Origin: Arsenophonus nilaparvatae
Lineage (GTDB): Bacteria; Pseudomonadota; Gammaproteobacteria; Enterobacterales; Enterobacteriaceae
Assembly (NCBI RefSeq): GCF_000757905.1
Contig: NZ_JRLH01000004.1
Strand: one strand, 5' to 3'
Length of the DNA stretch: 64,000 nucleotides
Shown here: one piece after another, positions 1-8,608 of the stretch
How the letters are laid out: the number at the start of each line of letters is the position of its first letter
Position numbering within the stretch: the first letter of the stretch is position 1
Made by a program: the position numbers and the translations under genes
Notes under the pieces: model-generated
The model's input: the letters and a program-made list of their open reading frames with translations, nothing else
Told to the model about the DNA's origin: nothing
The model's database searches: none

Positions 1-104
1 TGCGATAGAACAGTTTGGTTAGTGGTTATTTATCTATACTTTTAATTATTAATATGATGGATAAGCTGCTTAAACGTTCGTTAAAATATAAATAGCAAAG
101 AATT

Positions 105-224
105 TGCTTAGTAGCTATAGCGCGGTAGCTCCACCTGATCCCATGCCGAACTCAGAAGTGAAATGCCGTAGTGCCGATGGTAGTGTGGGGTCTCCCCATG
201 TGAGAGTAGGGAACTGCTAAGCTT
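105..224 (+). rRNA. rrf: 5S ribosomal RNA
   Basis: The 120-nt segment has the enterobacterial 5S core, including CCATGCCGAACTCAGAAGTG and the GGTAGTGTGGGG block, in the E. coli register. The ends, TGCTTAG and CTAAGC, pair to close helix I. It is the last gene of an rRNA operon whose 16S and 23S lie to the left of the window. Positions 1-104 would be the 23S-5S spacer; I see no 23S 3' end or tRNA there. Confidence 0.97.
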
Positions 225-232
225 AAAATATT

Positions 233-262
233 AAGGCCACCTAATTAAGGTGGCTTTTTTTT
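233..262 (+). terminator. rRNA operon terminator
   Basis: A 7-bp stem GCCACCT (236-242) / AGGTGGC (248-254) with a 5-nt loop, extended by A-U pairs and followed by a run of T, sits just downstream of the 5S gene. It has the form of a Rho-independent terminator on the plus strand. The following stretch up to 539 is AT-rich and shows no gene. Confidence 0.9.
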
Positions 263-539
263 ATCTGAAAAATAGTTATATTCAATATAAAACTTGCATA
301 ACAACTTTAATACTAATGCAATTTTTTATATCAATAATAAAAGTGATATTTATATTAATTTTAATAATTTCATTTGTTCATAATTAATTACGCGAATTAT
401 CTTGTAATATATTTATTTGATATTAGCGACATTATTATTCTATTTTTTTAACAAAATTGAGCCTATAAACATTTATCTATTGAATATTTGATATAAGATT
501 AAATAACCTCAAAAAAAGGATAATGATTAAGGTAAACAT

Positions 540-1532
540 ATGTTAGCTGAACCGATGCTAAGTATTGTTGTTGATGTATTTAATGGCGAACCATTCTTAC
601 CAAAATTTTTTAATTGTCTTGAACAACAAAAATTAGAAAACTGGGAGCTTATTTTAGTCAATGATGGTTCAACGGATAATAGTGCTTTATTATTAGAGAA
701 ATGTATAGAGCGATTTCCGAATACTAAGATTTTACATCAGGAAAATCTCGGCGTGTCTGTCGCACGTAATGTGGGAATGAATATTGCTACAGGTAAATAT
801 ATAGCCTTTCCTGATATTGACGATAATATTCATTTAGGTATGTATAACCGTTTATTAACGTTGGCAGAATTGGGCAATTTAGATGTTGCGATGTGTAATG
901 GTACTTATGTTTATATGGATGGCTCACCCTCTAAATTAATTTTTCCCTTAAAAAAAGTTCCATCGACAGGCATAATTTCAGGAACTGAATGGTTACAAAA
1001 AGGTTTAAGTTCAGGTAAATTTTTGCACGTGACTTGGCTGAATATTTATAAGTTAAGTTTTATTCGTGAACATCAGTATCAGTTTGAGCCGCAACTTCAT
1101 CATCAAGATATCCCTTGGACAACAGAAATATTACTTAATGCAAAACGCGTTCAGTTTATTAATGAATCTTATTATGATTATTTTATTCATAGTAAATCAG
1201 TTTCACATTCATTATGCGGTGATGCTTTACGAGTACGTAAGGTTAATACTTATTTGAAAATTATTGATATGTTAATGGATATATATAAAAAATATCCTAA
1301 TGCGGTAAATCAAACTCCAGCTTGTTGGTGGCAAATTAGTAAGGAAGGTTTTGGTGTTGTATTGTCTATTCAAGCGATTAAATCGCCAAAAATTAAATAT
1401 GAGATGGTTAAGCGCTTTTTTGACGAAGGATATTGGCACATTACCTGGCAACATGCGACAACGCTAAAATTAAAATGGCGACTGAGCCGACGTTATTTAA
1501 AACTAAAATCGTTACTTAAATACAAAACGTAG
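540..1532 (+). CDS. Family 2 glycosyltransferase (GT-A fold)
   Basis: A 330-residue cytoplasmic glycosyltransferase. The N-terminal domain shows family 2 signatures: SIVVDVFNGE at the start, VNDGSTDNS for nucleotide-sugar binding near residues 40-48, NLGVSVARN, and a DIDD acidic motif near residue 93 in the place of the metal-binding DxD. The C-terminal part is basic and without membrane segments, as in enzymes that add sugars to lipopolysaccharide or capsule on the inner face of the membrane; donor and acceptor cannot be told from sequence. The ATG at 540 follows AAGG with 5-nt spacing. It stands alone between an rRNA operon and yjbB, outside any polysaccharide cluster. Family assignment is sure; the envelope role is inference. 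Confidence 0.85.
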   Translation: MLAEPMLSIVVDVFNGEPFLPKFFNCLEQQKLENWELILVNDGSTDNSALLLEKCIERFPNTKILHQENLGVSVARNVGMNIATGKYIAFPDIDDNIHLGMYNRLLTLAELGNLDVAMCNGTYVYMDGSPSKLIFPLKKVPSTGIISGTEWLQKGLSSGKFLHVTWLNIYKLSFIREHQYQFEPQLHHQDIPWTTEILLNAKRVQFINESYYDYFIHSKSVSHSLCGDALRVRKVNTYLKIIDMLMDIYKKYPNAVNQTPACWWQISKEGFGVVLSIQAIKSPKIKYEMVKRFFDEGYWHITWQHATTLKLKWRLSRRYLKLKSLLKYKT

Positions 1533-1939
1533 TATTATGTAAAAAAAGGCTTTAGTAATGAGAAAATATCATAATGCTCATTATTATTTTAAAATAAATC
1601 GATGATCTAGATGTTAAACTTATACCAGAGTTTAGTATTCTTACTCGACAAATGTGATGCATTTAATGGATCAAATAGTTTTTTGCTTTACAATGAAATA
1701 TTTTATGGATATTAAATAAATTTCCCAAGTAATGAATAATGTTTGCCACTGTTTGTTTAAACAAATAGTGGCAATTTTTTGTATCGGCGTTAAAAGAAAG
1801 TTGATATCATTTTTATTAAAAGAGAAAAATAACATTTTTTAATAAAGTCTTTAAATAAAGTGAATAAATAGTTGCAAATGCTAATATAAAAGAGTCAATA
1901 TGAATATAATTAGTTGTAGACAAATAGCATGGATAATTA
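1533..1939. other. Intergenic stretch with an unassigned terminator
   Basis: No coding sequence is visible between the glycosyltransferase and yjbB. The segment is AT-rich. Its one clear feature is the strong plus-strand terminator at 1743-1780, more than 200 bases after the glycosyltransferase stop. Either that gene has a long 3' untranslated region or a small transcript ends here. Confidence 0.6.
1743..1780 (+). terminator. Strong Rho-independent terminator
   Basis: TTGCCACT (1743-1750) pairs with AGTGGCAA (1767-1774), and the inner GTTTGT pairs with ACAAAT around a TTAA loop, giving a 14-bp stem with one G-U pair followed directly by a T run. T-rich sequence lies only on the plus-strand exit side, so it stops rightward transcription. 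Confidence 0.85.
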
Positions 1940-3592
1940 ATGTTAACATTAATTGAATTATTATCATCAGTGGCTTTATTGGTATGGGGCACATATATTG
2001 TCCGAACTGGTATTATGCGAGTTTTCGGTAGCGATTTACGCCGAATATTAGGCAAAAGTATCGGTAAAAAATCGCGCGCATTTTTGGCGGGTATTGGTGT
2101 CACTGCTTTAGTACAAAGTAGTAATGCGACGGCATTATTGGTTATTTCTTTTGTGACACAAGGTTTAATTTCTATCACGCCAGCTATGGTTATTATGTTG
2201 GGTGCTGACGTCGGTACTGCGATAATGGCCCGGGTGCTAACTTTTGATTTGGCATGGTTATCACCATTGTTAATTTTATTTGGTGTTATTACTTTTCTTA
2301 GTCAGAAAAAAAATCGTTCTGGTCAATTAGGGCGAGTTGCGATTGGCCTAGGTCTGATTTTATTAGCTTTAAAGCTTATTGTTGGTTCAGCAACACCAAT
2401 TACTCATGCATCCGCTATCCAAGCAATTTTTACCTCTTTAAGCGGTGATACCATTTTAGCACTACTAGTTGGTGCGGTATTTGCTATGCTCACCTATTCC
2501 AGTCTGGCAGCGGTTTTGTTGACAGCAACATTAAGTGTAGCCGGACTCGTACCGCTTTATATTAGCCTCTCGATTGTTATTGGCTCTAATATCGGTAGTG
2601 GTTTATTAGCTATGATAGGTAGTAGCCAGCAAAGCGGATTGGCACGGCAAGTAGCTTTAGGCAGTTTATTATTCAAGCTTATTGGCGCAATAATGATTTT
2701 ACCCTGGATTAAACCATTAGCTGCCTGGATTGGTCATTATAATTTTAATGCCTCTGAAGTGGTGATCTATTTTCATGTATTTTATAATTTACTGCGTTGT
2801 TTAGTAATGCTGCCATTTGTCGAATTCATGTCGCGTTTATGCCAACGTCTTATTCCTATTTCCCCTGTAGAGGCCGAGGTTTTTGCACCTCGTTATTTAG
2901 ATAAAGCGGCGTTGGAGACACCTTCATTAGCGATTGCCAATGCGGTAAGAGAGACACTACGTATGGGGGATATTGTTGAGCAAATGGTTCAACGTTTGGC
3001 TGAAGTTCTAAAAGGCAATAAAATACAGCGGCGTTATATTGCACACCTGGAAGAAGAGATCGATATGCTACATAGTAGTATTAAACTCTATTTGGCTCAA
3101 ATTCAGCAGAATCAACTAGGGGAAGCTGATTCTCGTCGTTGGGCTGAAATTATTGATACTGCTTTGAATTTACAGCAATCAGCCACCATCATTAATCGTA
3201 TGGCAACAGAAGTGGTTAAAAAAATATTTGATAAGCAGCATTTTTTCTCCCCTGCCGGTACTAAAGAACTGAATACTCTGATGGAACGATTACAGAATAA
3301 TTTGAGTTTAGCTATGTCGGTATTTGTATCTGGAGACATAGATAATGCGCGTCGATTACGAAGGGCTAAACATCGATTCCGATTATTAAATCAACGTTAT
3401 GCTTATGCGCATGTTGAGCGCCTACATAAGCTAAATGTACAAAGTCTCGATACCAGCAACTTACATGTTAGTTTACTTGGGGATATGAAAAGATTAAATT
3501 CGCTTTTTTGTGCTATCGCTTATCATGTATTAGAAGATGTAAGTGAAAACCGCGCTGAACAAATTAATCCTGAAAGTGATAAAAATATATAA
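1940..3592 (+). CDS. yjbB: Na+/phosphate cotransporter family protein YjbB
   Basis: A 550-residue homologue of E. coli YjbB (543 residues), an inner-membrane protein of the Na+/Pi-cotransporter (NptA/PNaS) family linked to phosphate export in E. coli. The N-terminal half holds two inverted PNaS repeats of hydrophobic segments with the family QSSNAT motif near residue 60 and a second YSSLAAVLL motif near 190. The C-terminal half (about 320-540) is a soluble, helical PhoU-like region containing SRRWAEIID and ARRLRRAKHRFR. ATG 1940 matches the E. coli start (MLTL); the Shine-Dalgarno is weak. It stands alone. Identity is very likely; direction of transport here is unknown. Confidence 0.93.
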   Translation: MLTLIELLSSVALLVWGTYIVRTGIMRVFGSDLRRILGKSIGKKSRAFLAGIGVTALVQSSNATALLVISFVTQGLISITPAMVIMLGADVGTAIMARVLTFDLAWLSPLLILFGVITFLSQKKNRSGQLGRVAIGLGLILLALKLIVGSATPITHASAIQAIFTSLSGDTILALLVGAVFAMLTYSSLAAVLLTATLSVAGLVPLYISLSIVIGSNIGSGLLAMIGSSQQSGLARQVALGSLLFKLIGAIMILPWIKPLAAWIGHYNFNASEVVIYFHVFYNLLRCLVMLPFVEFMSRLCQRLIPISPVEAEVFAPRYLDKAALETPSLAIANAVRETLRMGDIVEQMVQRLAEVLKGNKIQRRYIAHLEEEIDMLHSSIKLYLAQIQQNQLGEADSRRWAEIIDTALNLQQSATIINRMATEVVKKIFDKQHFFSPAGTKELNTLMERLQNNLSLAMSVFVSGDIDNARRLRRAKHRFRLLNQRYAYAHVERLHKLNVQSLDTSNLHVSLLGDMKRLNSLFCAIAYHVLEDVSENRAEQINPESDKNI

Positions 3593-3715
3593 TTAGTTAT
3601 TCATTAAATAATAATTGAAACACCAATGACAGAGAGATGATTTAAATCGTTATCTTCATCGGACTTTGTAATTTGAAAATGAATTATTTATGCTAAATAA
3701 AGTTGCAATTAAATA

Positions 3716-3770
3716 TTGTTACCGACTTCCATTCTCATCTCTCATTCACTTAAAACGAAAGTGGTAACAA
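3716..3770. repeat. Inverted repeat between yjbB and rsmC
   Basis: TTGTTACC (3716-3723) is the exact reverse complement of GGTAACAA (3763-3770), and after a one-base bulge the inner ACTT / AAGT also pair. No clear T run follows on either strand, so it is at best a weak bidirectional terminator between the convergent yjbB and rsmC. Confidence 0.4.
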
Positions 3771-3818
3771 TGTTATTTAAATAATTAATTATTTTGCTAA
3801 AAACTTATCGTATCAGAT

Positions 3819-4835
3819 TTAACGAAATTTGCCGGCTTGATAAACCTTGAATTTACCTGTTTGAGCAAGTATTTCATGGCGACCAAACGCTTTATCTAAC
3901 CAATCTGGATAAGGTAAGAAGGCATTGGCAACCATTCTAAATTTTCCACCTGGTTTTAGATGATTTGATGCTTGTTTGATGATTGTTTCAGCGGCTGAAT
4001 AATCCGTTTTTAATCCATCATGAAACGGCGGGTTGCAAATTATCCAGTCGTAACTATCTTCAATCGCAGAGTAGATATCACTTGCTATAACATTGCCAGT
4101 TAAGCCATTTATTTTTATGGTTTCAATAGAAGATGTGACTGCCGCAGCATGAGTATCGCAGAGAGTTAATTTTATGCTAGGGTTTCTCTTGCCAATAACC
4201 GTTGCAAGCACACCGGAGCCGGATGCGATATCTAATAATTTACCCTTGATAGGTTTATCAAATGTAGAAAGAAGTAGTTGACTACCGGCATCCAGCGCTT
4301 GTTGACTAAATACGCCAGGTAGGGTTTTGATAGTTATATCAGCGACTTTATAGATATTCCACCAATCATTTAAATGAAAGTGTGGTTGTTTTTCTAGCTG
4401 GCAATAATAGAGACTACAACGCCGTGCTGCATCAATTTTGCGTACACTGCCTATTTCTTCTAGAATTTTATTGGCGCTATTTACACCACTACGATTTTCA
4501 CCAACAATAAAAATATCACTACCTACTGGTAAAACTGAGCAAATATTGTGTAGTTGAAAATGGGCTTCTTGCTTGTTTTTAGGCCAAAAATAGATCAGTG
4601 TATTAAATTGTCTCGCCACTGTTTTTTCAAGCGTTAAGTCATAATGGGCTTTTTCGCCTAGCGCTTTGTTAAATGATAACCAGTAGTGATATTGATTAGT
4701 TAAAATATGTAAAATTTCAGCGCTCATTTCAGCGCTAATATTATCTTGTAAGTTACCAGCGATTAAAACACGACGGCCGATAAAGTATTCATCATGGCGT
4801 AAAATCACTTCACTAGCGGGCGTCAGTGAAGACAT
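3819..4835 (-). CDS. rsmC: 16S rRNA m2G1207 methyltransferase RsmC
   Basis: A 338-residue orthologue of E. coli RsmC (343 residues), which methylates G1207 of 16S rRNA in the 30S subunit using S-adenosylmethionine. It has the tandem methyltransferase layout: a degenerate N-terminal domain (about 1-165) and an active C-terminal one with LDIASGSGVLA (SAM binding) and the catalytic NPPF at residues 268-271. The start is supported by AGGAG 10 nt upstream on the minus strand. It is divergent from holD-rimI, as in E. coli. Confidence 0.95.
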   Translation of the reverse strand: MSSLTPASEVILRHDEYFIGRRVLIAGNLQDNISAEMSAEILHILTNQYHYWLSFNKALGEKAHYDLTLEKTVARQFNTLIYFWPKNKQEAHFQLHNICSVLPVGSDIFIVGENRSGVNSANKILEEIGSVRKIDAARRCSLYYCQLEKQPHFHLNDWWNIYKVADITIKTLPGVFSQQALDAGSQLLLSTFDKPIKGKLLDIASGSGVLATVIGKRNPSIKLTLCDTHAAAVTSSIETIKINGLTGNVIASDIYSAIEDSYDWIICNPPFHDGLKTDYSAAETIIKQASNHLKPGGKFRMVANAFLPYPDWLDKAFGRHEILAQTGKFKVYQAGKFR

Positions 4836-5222
4836 AAATGTTGGCTCCTGTATTAGATTAGGTTTCCTTTTATCAACTATAAAAGGAAAATATTCGCCGT
4901 AAGCGTAAAAATATCGCTCATAGGATCGTAAATTTTGATAAATTTGTGAGATATGAACTTATTATCCGCGATTGTATCACTTTTATTAGATTTCAATCCA
5001 ATGGTTACTTGTTATCTACTATTTAGTGATCATATTGTTTCTTGATAACTTAATAATTTGTCTATTTACCCTATTTATTTGCAGTTTAGATTCAACAAAT
5101 AAATATAGTTAGAGAGAAAGAGTAATTGTGTTTATATTGCTAGGTTTTGCAATGTTATTATTTTGATTTATATAACTCGGTTTGATATGGTGGCTTGGTA
5201 TATATTGTGGTGGAGTAGTTTG
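4836..5222. other. Divergent rsmC/holD control region
   Basis: This 387-bp AT-rich segment must carry promoters for rsmC (leftward) and holD-rimI (rightward). Apart from the rsmC leader hairpin I see no operator or gene. The holD reading frame could extend up to 5163, but that extension has no counterpart in E. coli HolD. Confidence 0.6.
4863..4889 (-). promoter_or_regulatory. Hairpin in the rsmC leader
   Basis: TTTCCTTTTAT (4863-4873) and ATAAAAGGAAA (4879-4889) form a perfect 11-bp stem with a 5-nt loop, 28-54 bases upstream of the rsmC start. It has no flanking T run, so it is not an ordinary terminator. Function unknown. Confidence 0.45.
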
Positions 5223-5633
5223 ATGACGATTAGAGATCAATTACTAAAGCAGATGGGAATTGTGCAATGGACATTACGCGATCCTGCGCTACTGCGTGGT
5301 GAACATGCAGTGTGTATTCCTGACACTACCCAATTAATTATCATCGCTGATGAACGCATTGATTTAGGTAACCTTTTTGTCAAAGATATTTTACGAGCGA
5401 TGATGATAGACAGTCGTCAGGTATGCTGTTTATTAACTAAAGAGGTATCGCTGTTACCAAAAGAAATTCTTTGGCCTTGCTGGATCATAGGCAAACAATT
5501 ACCTGTTAGTTCAAAAACATGGGTCATTCATACTTTACCATTGCCAGAAATTTATTCTGATCCTCAATCAAAACGCGCTTTGTGGGCGCAAATATGCCAG
5601 CATGAAAATAATTTCGAATTTAGAACAAACTGA
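5223..5633 (+). CDS. holD: DNA polymerase III subunit psi
   Basis: A 136-residue protein (E. coli HolD 137) that links the clamp loader to the chi subunit and single-stranded-DNA-binding protein. Recognisable parts are RDQLLKQMGIVQWTLRDP at the N-terminus, which carries the clamp-loader contact in E. coli, and RALWAQICQHE near the end. I chose ATG 5223, preceded by GGAG about 8 nt away and aligning with the E. coli start, over an in-frame ATG 20 codons upstream. Its 3' end overlaps rimI by 32 bp, the E. coli arrangement. Confidence 0.93.
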   Translation: MTIRDQLLKQMGIVQWTLRDPALLRGEHAVCIPDTTQLIIIADERIDLGNLFVKDILRAMMIDSRQVCCLLTKEVSLLPKEILWPCWIIGKQLPVSSKTWVIHTLPLPEIYSDPQSKRALWAQICQHENNFEFRTN

Positions 5634-6066
5634 TTTAGTCTCTGCTTTTGCTATTGAAAACATCAGTCATGCTTTTCCGTGGAGTGAAAAGGTATTCTAC
5701 AGTAATCAAGGAAAGCAATATATTAATTTAAAAATCAGTCTTGAAAATCAATTGGTTGGTTTCGTCATCACACAATATTTGCTCGATGAGGCAACCCTCT
5801 TTAATATTGCTATTCATCCTGATTATCAAGGACAAGGTTATGGTGAGTGTTTACTACGCTATTTGATCGAACATTTGGCAACCAAAAATATCAAAACTTT
5901 GTGGTTGGAAGTCCGGCAATCAAATCTTGCGGCAATTCAGCTATATGAAAAACTGGGTTTTCATATTGTCACAGTAAGAAAAAATTATTATCCGGCGGCA
6001 AAAAAACGTGAAGATGCAGTGGTTATGGCGTTAACTATTTTGCCTGATAGTATGCCTGCCTTATAA
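5602..6066 (+). CDS. rimI: Ribosomal protein bS18 N-alpha-acetyltransferase RimI
   Basis: A 154-residue GNAT acetyltransferase (E. coli RimI 148) that acetylates the N-terminal alanine of ribosomal protein bS18 with acetyl-CoA. Motif A is DYQGQGYGECLL (acetyl-CoA pyrophosphate loop); the motif B region LWLEVRQSNLAAIQLYEKLGF and the NYYP segment are conserved. The start lies inside holD, implying translational coupling. The next E. coli gene, yjjG, is missing; a FliB-like gene follows after 115 bp. Confidence 0.95.
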   Translation: MKIISNLEQTDLVSAFAIENISHAFPWSEKVFYSNQGKQYINLKISLENQLVGFVITQYLLDEATLFNIAIHPDYQGQGYGECLLRYLIEHLATKNIKTLWLEVRQSNLAAIQLYEKLGFHIVTVRKNYYPAAKKREDAVVMALTILPDSMPAL

Positions 6067-6181
6067 ATTTAAATACTTAATTAAGATAAAAAAAATAGTT
6101 TATATTCGATAATAGTACCATTGATAGGCGCTATTGAGTGGTAATTTGTGTACCAATATTCGCTTAATAGGCCTATTTGTA

Positions 6182-7420
6182 ATGAAACAACATAGAGAAA
6201 TTATCCCGCTTTTTTATAAAAAATTTAAATGTATAGGTGATCAGTGTTTGTCTCATTGTTGTCGTGGTTGGACGATTAACATTGATAAGAAGACTTATAA
6301 AAAATATAAAACTGCCCATCAAATTGAGATCAAAGAGATCACTGATAAACATCTGATCAAATATCCTAAAGGTAGTGGTACTAAAAAGTACTCTTTTATT
6401 GCACTTGATAAAGATGACAAATGTCCATTTTTTGGTGGTGACAAATTGTGTCGGATTTACAAAACGTTAGGACCTAGCGCATTGAGTTACACTTGCCAGA
6501 CTTATCCGAGATTAAAAACGCAATTTGATGGTTATACGCAACATTCGTTGAGTTTTTCTTGCCCAGAGGTAGTTCGTTTAGTGTTATTTCAGCCGGATTC
6601 GATGAAATATGAAGAGAACACGGTGATTGAAAAAGTTAGAATTACTGAAAAGCGAGTTATTGATCAAAGTAGAGTAATGACGCAAGAGCATCAAATTATA
6701 CAGCTATTTTGTAGTCATTTAATTATGGCTGAAAGTCCTTTTATTGAAGATAATCTTTATGCGCTTACGCAGTTTATTGTGTTTTTACAATCAATTGATT
6801 ATCAAATAGAAGCAAATTATTCAAAAGTTGAAAATATATTTATGTCATTAGTGGAAGGATTAATTAATGGAGAAATATATCAACAGAGAAAACAGCTAAC
6901 ATCTTCAGTGGGGCATCAATTAAAGTTTTCTTTATTATTGATTATGTCACGTTTTTTTACTACCACCGCTCGCTCTAAACATTATTTATTACCCGCTTTT
7001 AGCAAAACTATGCATTTTTTTGATTTAGAGTCAGAATCGCTAAATGAAAATATGGCGGTTAATTGGGAAAAACTGGATAGTGAATGGCAAAAAATTCTAT
7101 CAACTAGTTGCTTAGCTGAACCATATGTATTAAAGAACTATTTTCTTTATCGAATATATAATGAAAAATTTGGCTTATATAATTTAAAAAAGAGTTTACG
7201 ATCACTTTACTATTATATTGTTGATTATTTTTATATTAAAACATTATTGTCTGTCCAGTCAGCTTATGATATTGAGGTGTCAATGGAGAGTATTCAATTA
7301 ATGTTTTGTCATTATTCGACCGTAACTCAGCATACTTTTAATTTACACCTACAGCTTGATGAGTTAATTGATAAACTTAATTATGGTGATGATTTATCTT
7401 GTTTGCTGTTATTAAATTAA
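6182..7420 (+). CDS. FliB-like lysine-N-methylase family protein
   Basis: A 412-residue protein resembling Salmonella FliB (about 400 residues), which methylates lysines of flagellin. The conserved part is the cysteine-rich N-terminus: C17, C22, C26 and C27 (HCCRGW), then C81, C90 (CPFFGGDKLC), C105 (SYTCQTYPR) and C127 (SFSCPEV), probably a metal or iron-sulfur site. The rest is helical and poorly conserved. I prefer ATG 6182 over a TTG 16 codons upstream because the protein then begins like FliB and the upstream codons are not family-like. No flagellin gene is in the window, so the substrate is open. The gene sits between rimI and prfC, where E. coli has yjjG. Confidence 0.8.
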   Translation: MKQHREIIPLFYKKFKCIGDQCLSHCCRGWTINIDKKTYKKYKTAHQIEIKEITDKHLIKYPKGSGTKKYSFIALDKDDKCPFFGGDKLCRIYKTLGPSALSYTCQTYPRLKTQFDGYTQHSLSFSCPEVVRLVLFQPDSMKYEENTVIEKVRITEKRVIDQSRVMTQEHQIIQLFCSHLIMAESPFIEDNLYALTQFIVFLQSIDYQIEANYSKVENIFMSLVEGLINGEIYQQRKQLTSSVGHQLKFSLLLIMSRFFTTTARSKHYLLPAFSKTMHFFDLESESLNENMAVNWEKLDSEWQKILSTSCLAEPYVLKNYFLYRIYNEKFGLYNLKKSLRSLYYYIVDYFYIKTLLSVQSAYDIEVSMESIQLMFCHYSTVTQHTFNLHLQLDELIDKLNYGDDLSCLLLLN

Positions 7421-7723
7421 TTACCTTTTTTAGAAGAATTTTTTCAATGCCATCTTAAATTGATGGCATTTTTATATTATTTCATATTTTTATTAGGTAA
7501 TGATTACATTTATATTATTCACTTTTATAAATAATATTAACTTATCAAATATTAATTTAAATTTTTATACCAGTGAGTTTAAGTTGCTTGTTATATAATA
7601 TTATTTAGCTTACCTTTTATCAGCATAAATTGTCTAATGTGATAATCCTATTTTGTAATTAATTATTTTTATAAAGTATTAGAATCTATTTTTAATATTA
7701 AATTACCTTAATAAGGAGAGATT
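7421..7723. other. AT-rich spacer upstream of the lipase
   Basis: After the fliB-like terminator about 250 bases of very AT-rich sequence lead to the lipase. No gene is visible. Several TATAAT-like words occur, but base composition makes any single promoter call unreliable. Confidence 0.5.
7446..7473 (+). terminator. Terminator of the fliB-like gene
   Basis: ATGCCATC (7447-7454) pairs perfectly with GATGGCAT (7462-7469) around a 7-nt loop and is followed by T residues, 26 bases after the stop codon. It separates the fliB-like gene from the lipase. Confidence 0.85.
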
Positions 7724-8608
7724 ATGTCGACGAAATATCCTATTATTTTAGTTCATGGATTCTTTGGTTTCGATAGAATAGCTGGCTATCCATATTTTTT
7801 TTCTATTGAAAGTCGATTGCAAGAACAAGGTTATAATGTATATATACCTACGTTGTCTGGAGCTAATTCAAATGAAGTAAATGGAGAGCAACTTTGGGAA
7901 TTCATCGATGAGATCAAAAGAAAAGCAGGCTGTGAAAAAGTCAACTTGATTGCTCATAGTCAAGGGGCTTTATATGCACGTTATGTTGCTGCAAATTATC
8001 CAGCCAGTATTGCTTCAGTAACAACAATGAATGGAGTCAATTATGGTTCTGAAATCGCTGATCTGCTTAGAAAAATTTTGCTACCAGGCATGTTAGCAGA
8101 AAGATTAGTTACTACTACTGCTGAAGTGTTTTTCAAATTTATTTCTCTTTTGTCATCGGGTACATTGAAACCGCAAGACGGTGTCAAGGCATTAGAATCA
8201 TTGACGACAAAAGTGGTCAATGAATTTAATAAAAAATATCCGCAAGGTTTGCCAACAGAATGGGGAGGGGAAGGTGATGAGGTTGTTAATGGCGTGTATT
8301 ACTATTCATACGATAGTTTTATTAAAAATTCATTGCTTGATATAGGAATAAATATGTTTGATATTTCTCATCTACCATTGCGACAGTTGAATAAACTTTT
8401 TGTAAAAGAAAAAGAAAAAGAAAAAGAAAAAGAAAATGATGGGCTTGTAGGACGTTATAGTATGCGGTTAGGTAAATTAATCCGTGATGATTATAATATG
8501 GATCATTTTGATATCGTTAATCAAATTGCTGGATTTGTTTCAAATAAATATGATGTCCCTCAAATTTATGTCAATCATGCACAAATATTAGCAAAAAGAG
8601 GCTTATAA
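7724..8608 (+). CDS. Proteus-type triacylglycerol lipase
   Basis: A 294-residue alpha/beta hydrolase close to the 287-residue lipases of Proteus vulgaris and P. mirabilis (bacterial lipase family I.1). It starts MSTKYPI as they do. Visible elements: oxyanion HG at 11-12, nucleophile Ser79 in AHSQG (the family usually has GHSQG), catalytic Asp239 in NDGLVG and His261 in MDHFD by alignment. There is no N-terminal signal peptide; Proteus lipases also lack one. The ATG follows AAGGAGAG, the best ribosome binding site in this part of the window. An acidic/basic run of five Lys-Glu pairs at 228-237, just before the catalytic Asp, is absent from Proteus lipase and comes from a DNA hexamer repeat. 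An intact triad suggests activity. Confidence 0.9.
   Translation: MSTKYPIILVHGFFGFDRIAGYPYFFSIESRLQEQGYNVYIPTLSGANSNEVNGEQLWEFIDEIKRKAGCEKVNLIAHSQGALYARYVAANYPASIASVTTMNGVNYGSEIADLLRKILLPGMLAERLVTTTAEVFFKFISLLSSGTLKPQDGVKALESLTTKVVNEFNKKYPQGLPTEWGGEGDEVVNGVYYYSYDSFIKNSLLDIGINMFDISHLPLRQLNKLFVKEKEKEKEKENDGLVGRYSMRLGKLIRDDYNMDHFDIVNQIAGFVSNKYDVPQIYVNHAQILAKRGL
8405..8434 (+). repeat. Hexanucleotide microsatellite (AAAGAA)5 inside the lipase gene
   Basis: Five exact tandem copies of AAAGAA encode Lys-Glu five times, in frame. Because the unit is 6 bp, gain or loss of copies would lengthen or shorten the loop without breaking the reading frame. Confidence 0.95.

Noticed and set aside
1..104. tRNA or 23S 3' end before the 5S gene
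   Set aside because: No cloverleaf, TTCGA-type loop or 23S end sequence could be found; it reads as the internal spacer.
3716..3770. Inverted repeat as a mobile-element end
   Set aside because: No target duplication or transposase nearby; simpler as a weak terminator between convergent genes.
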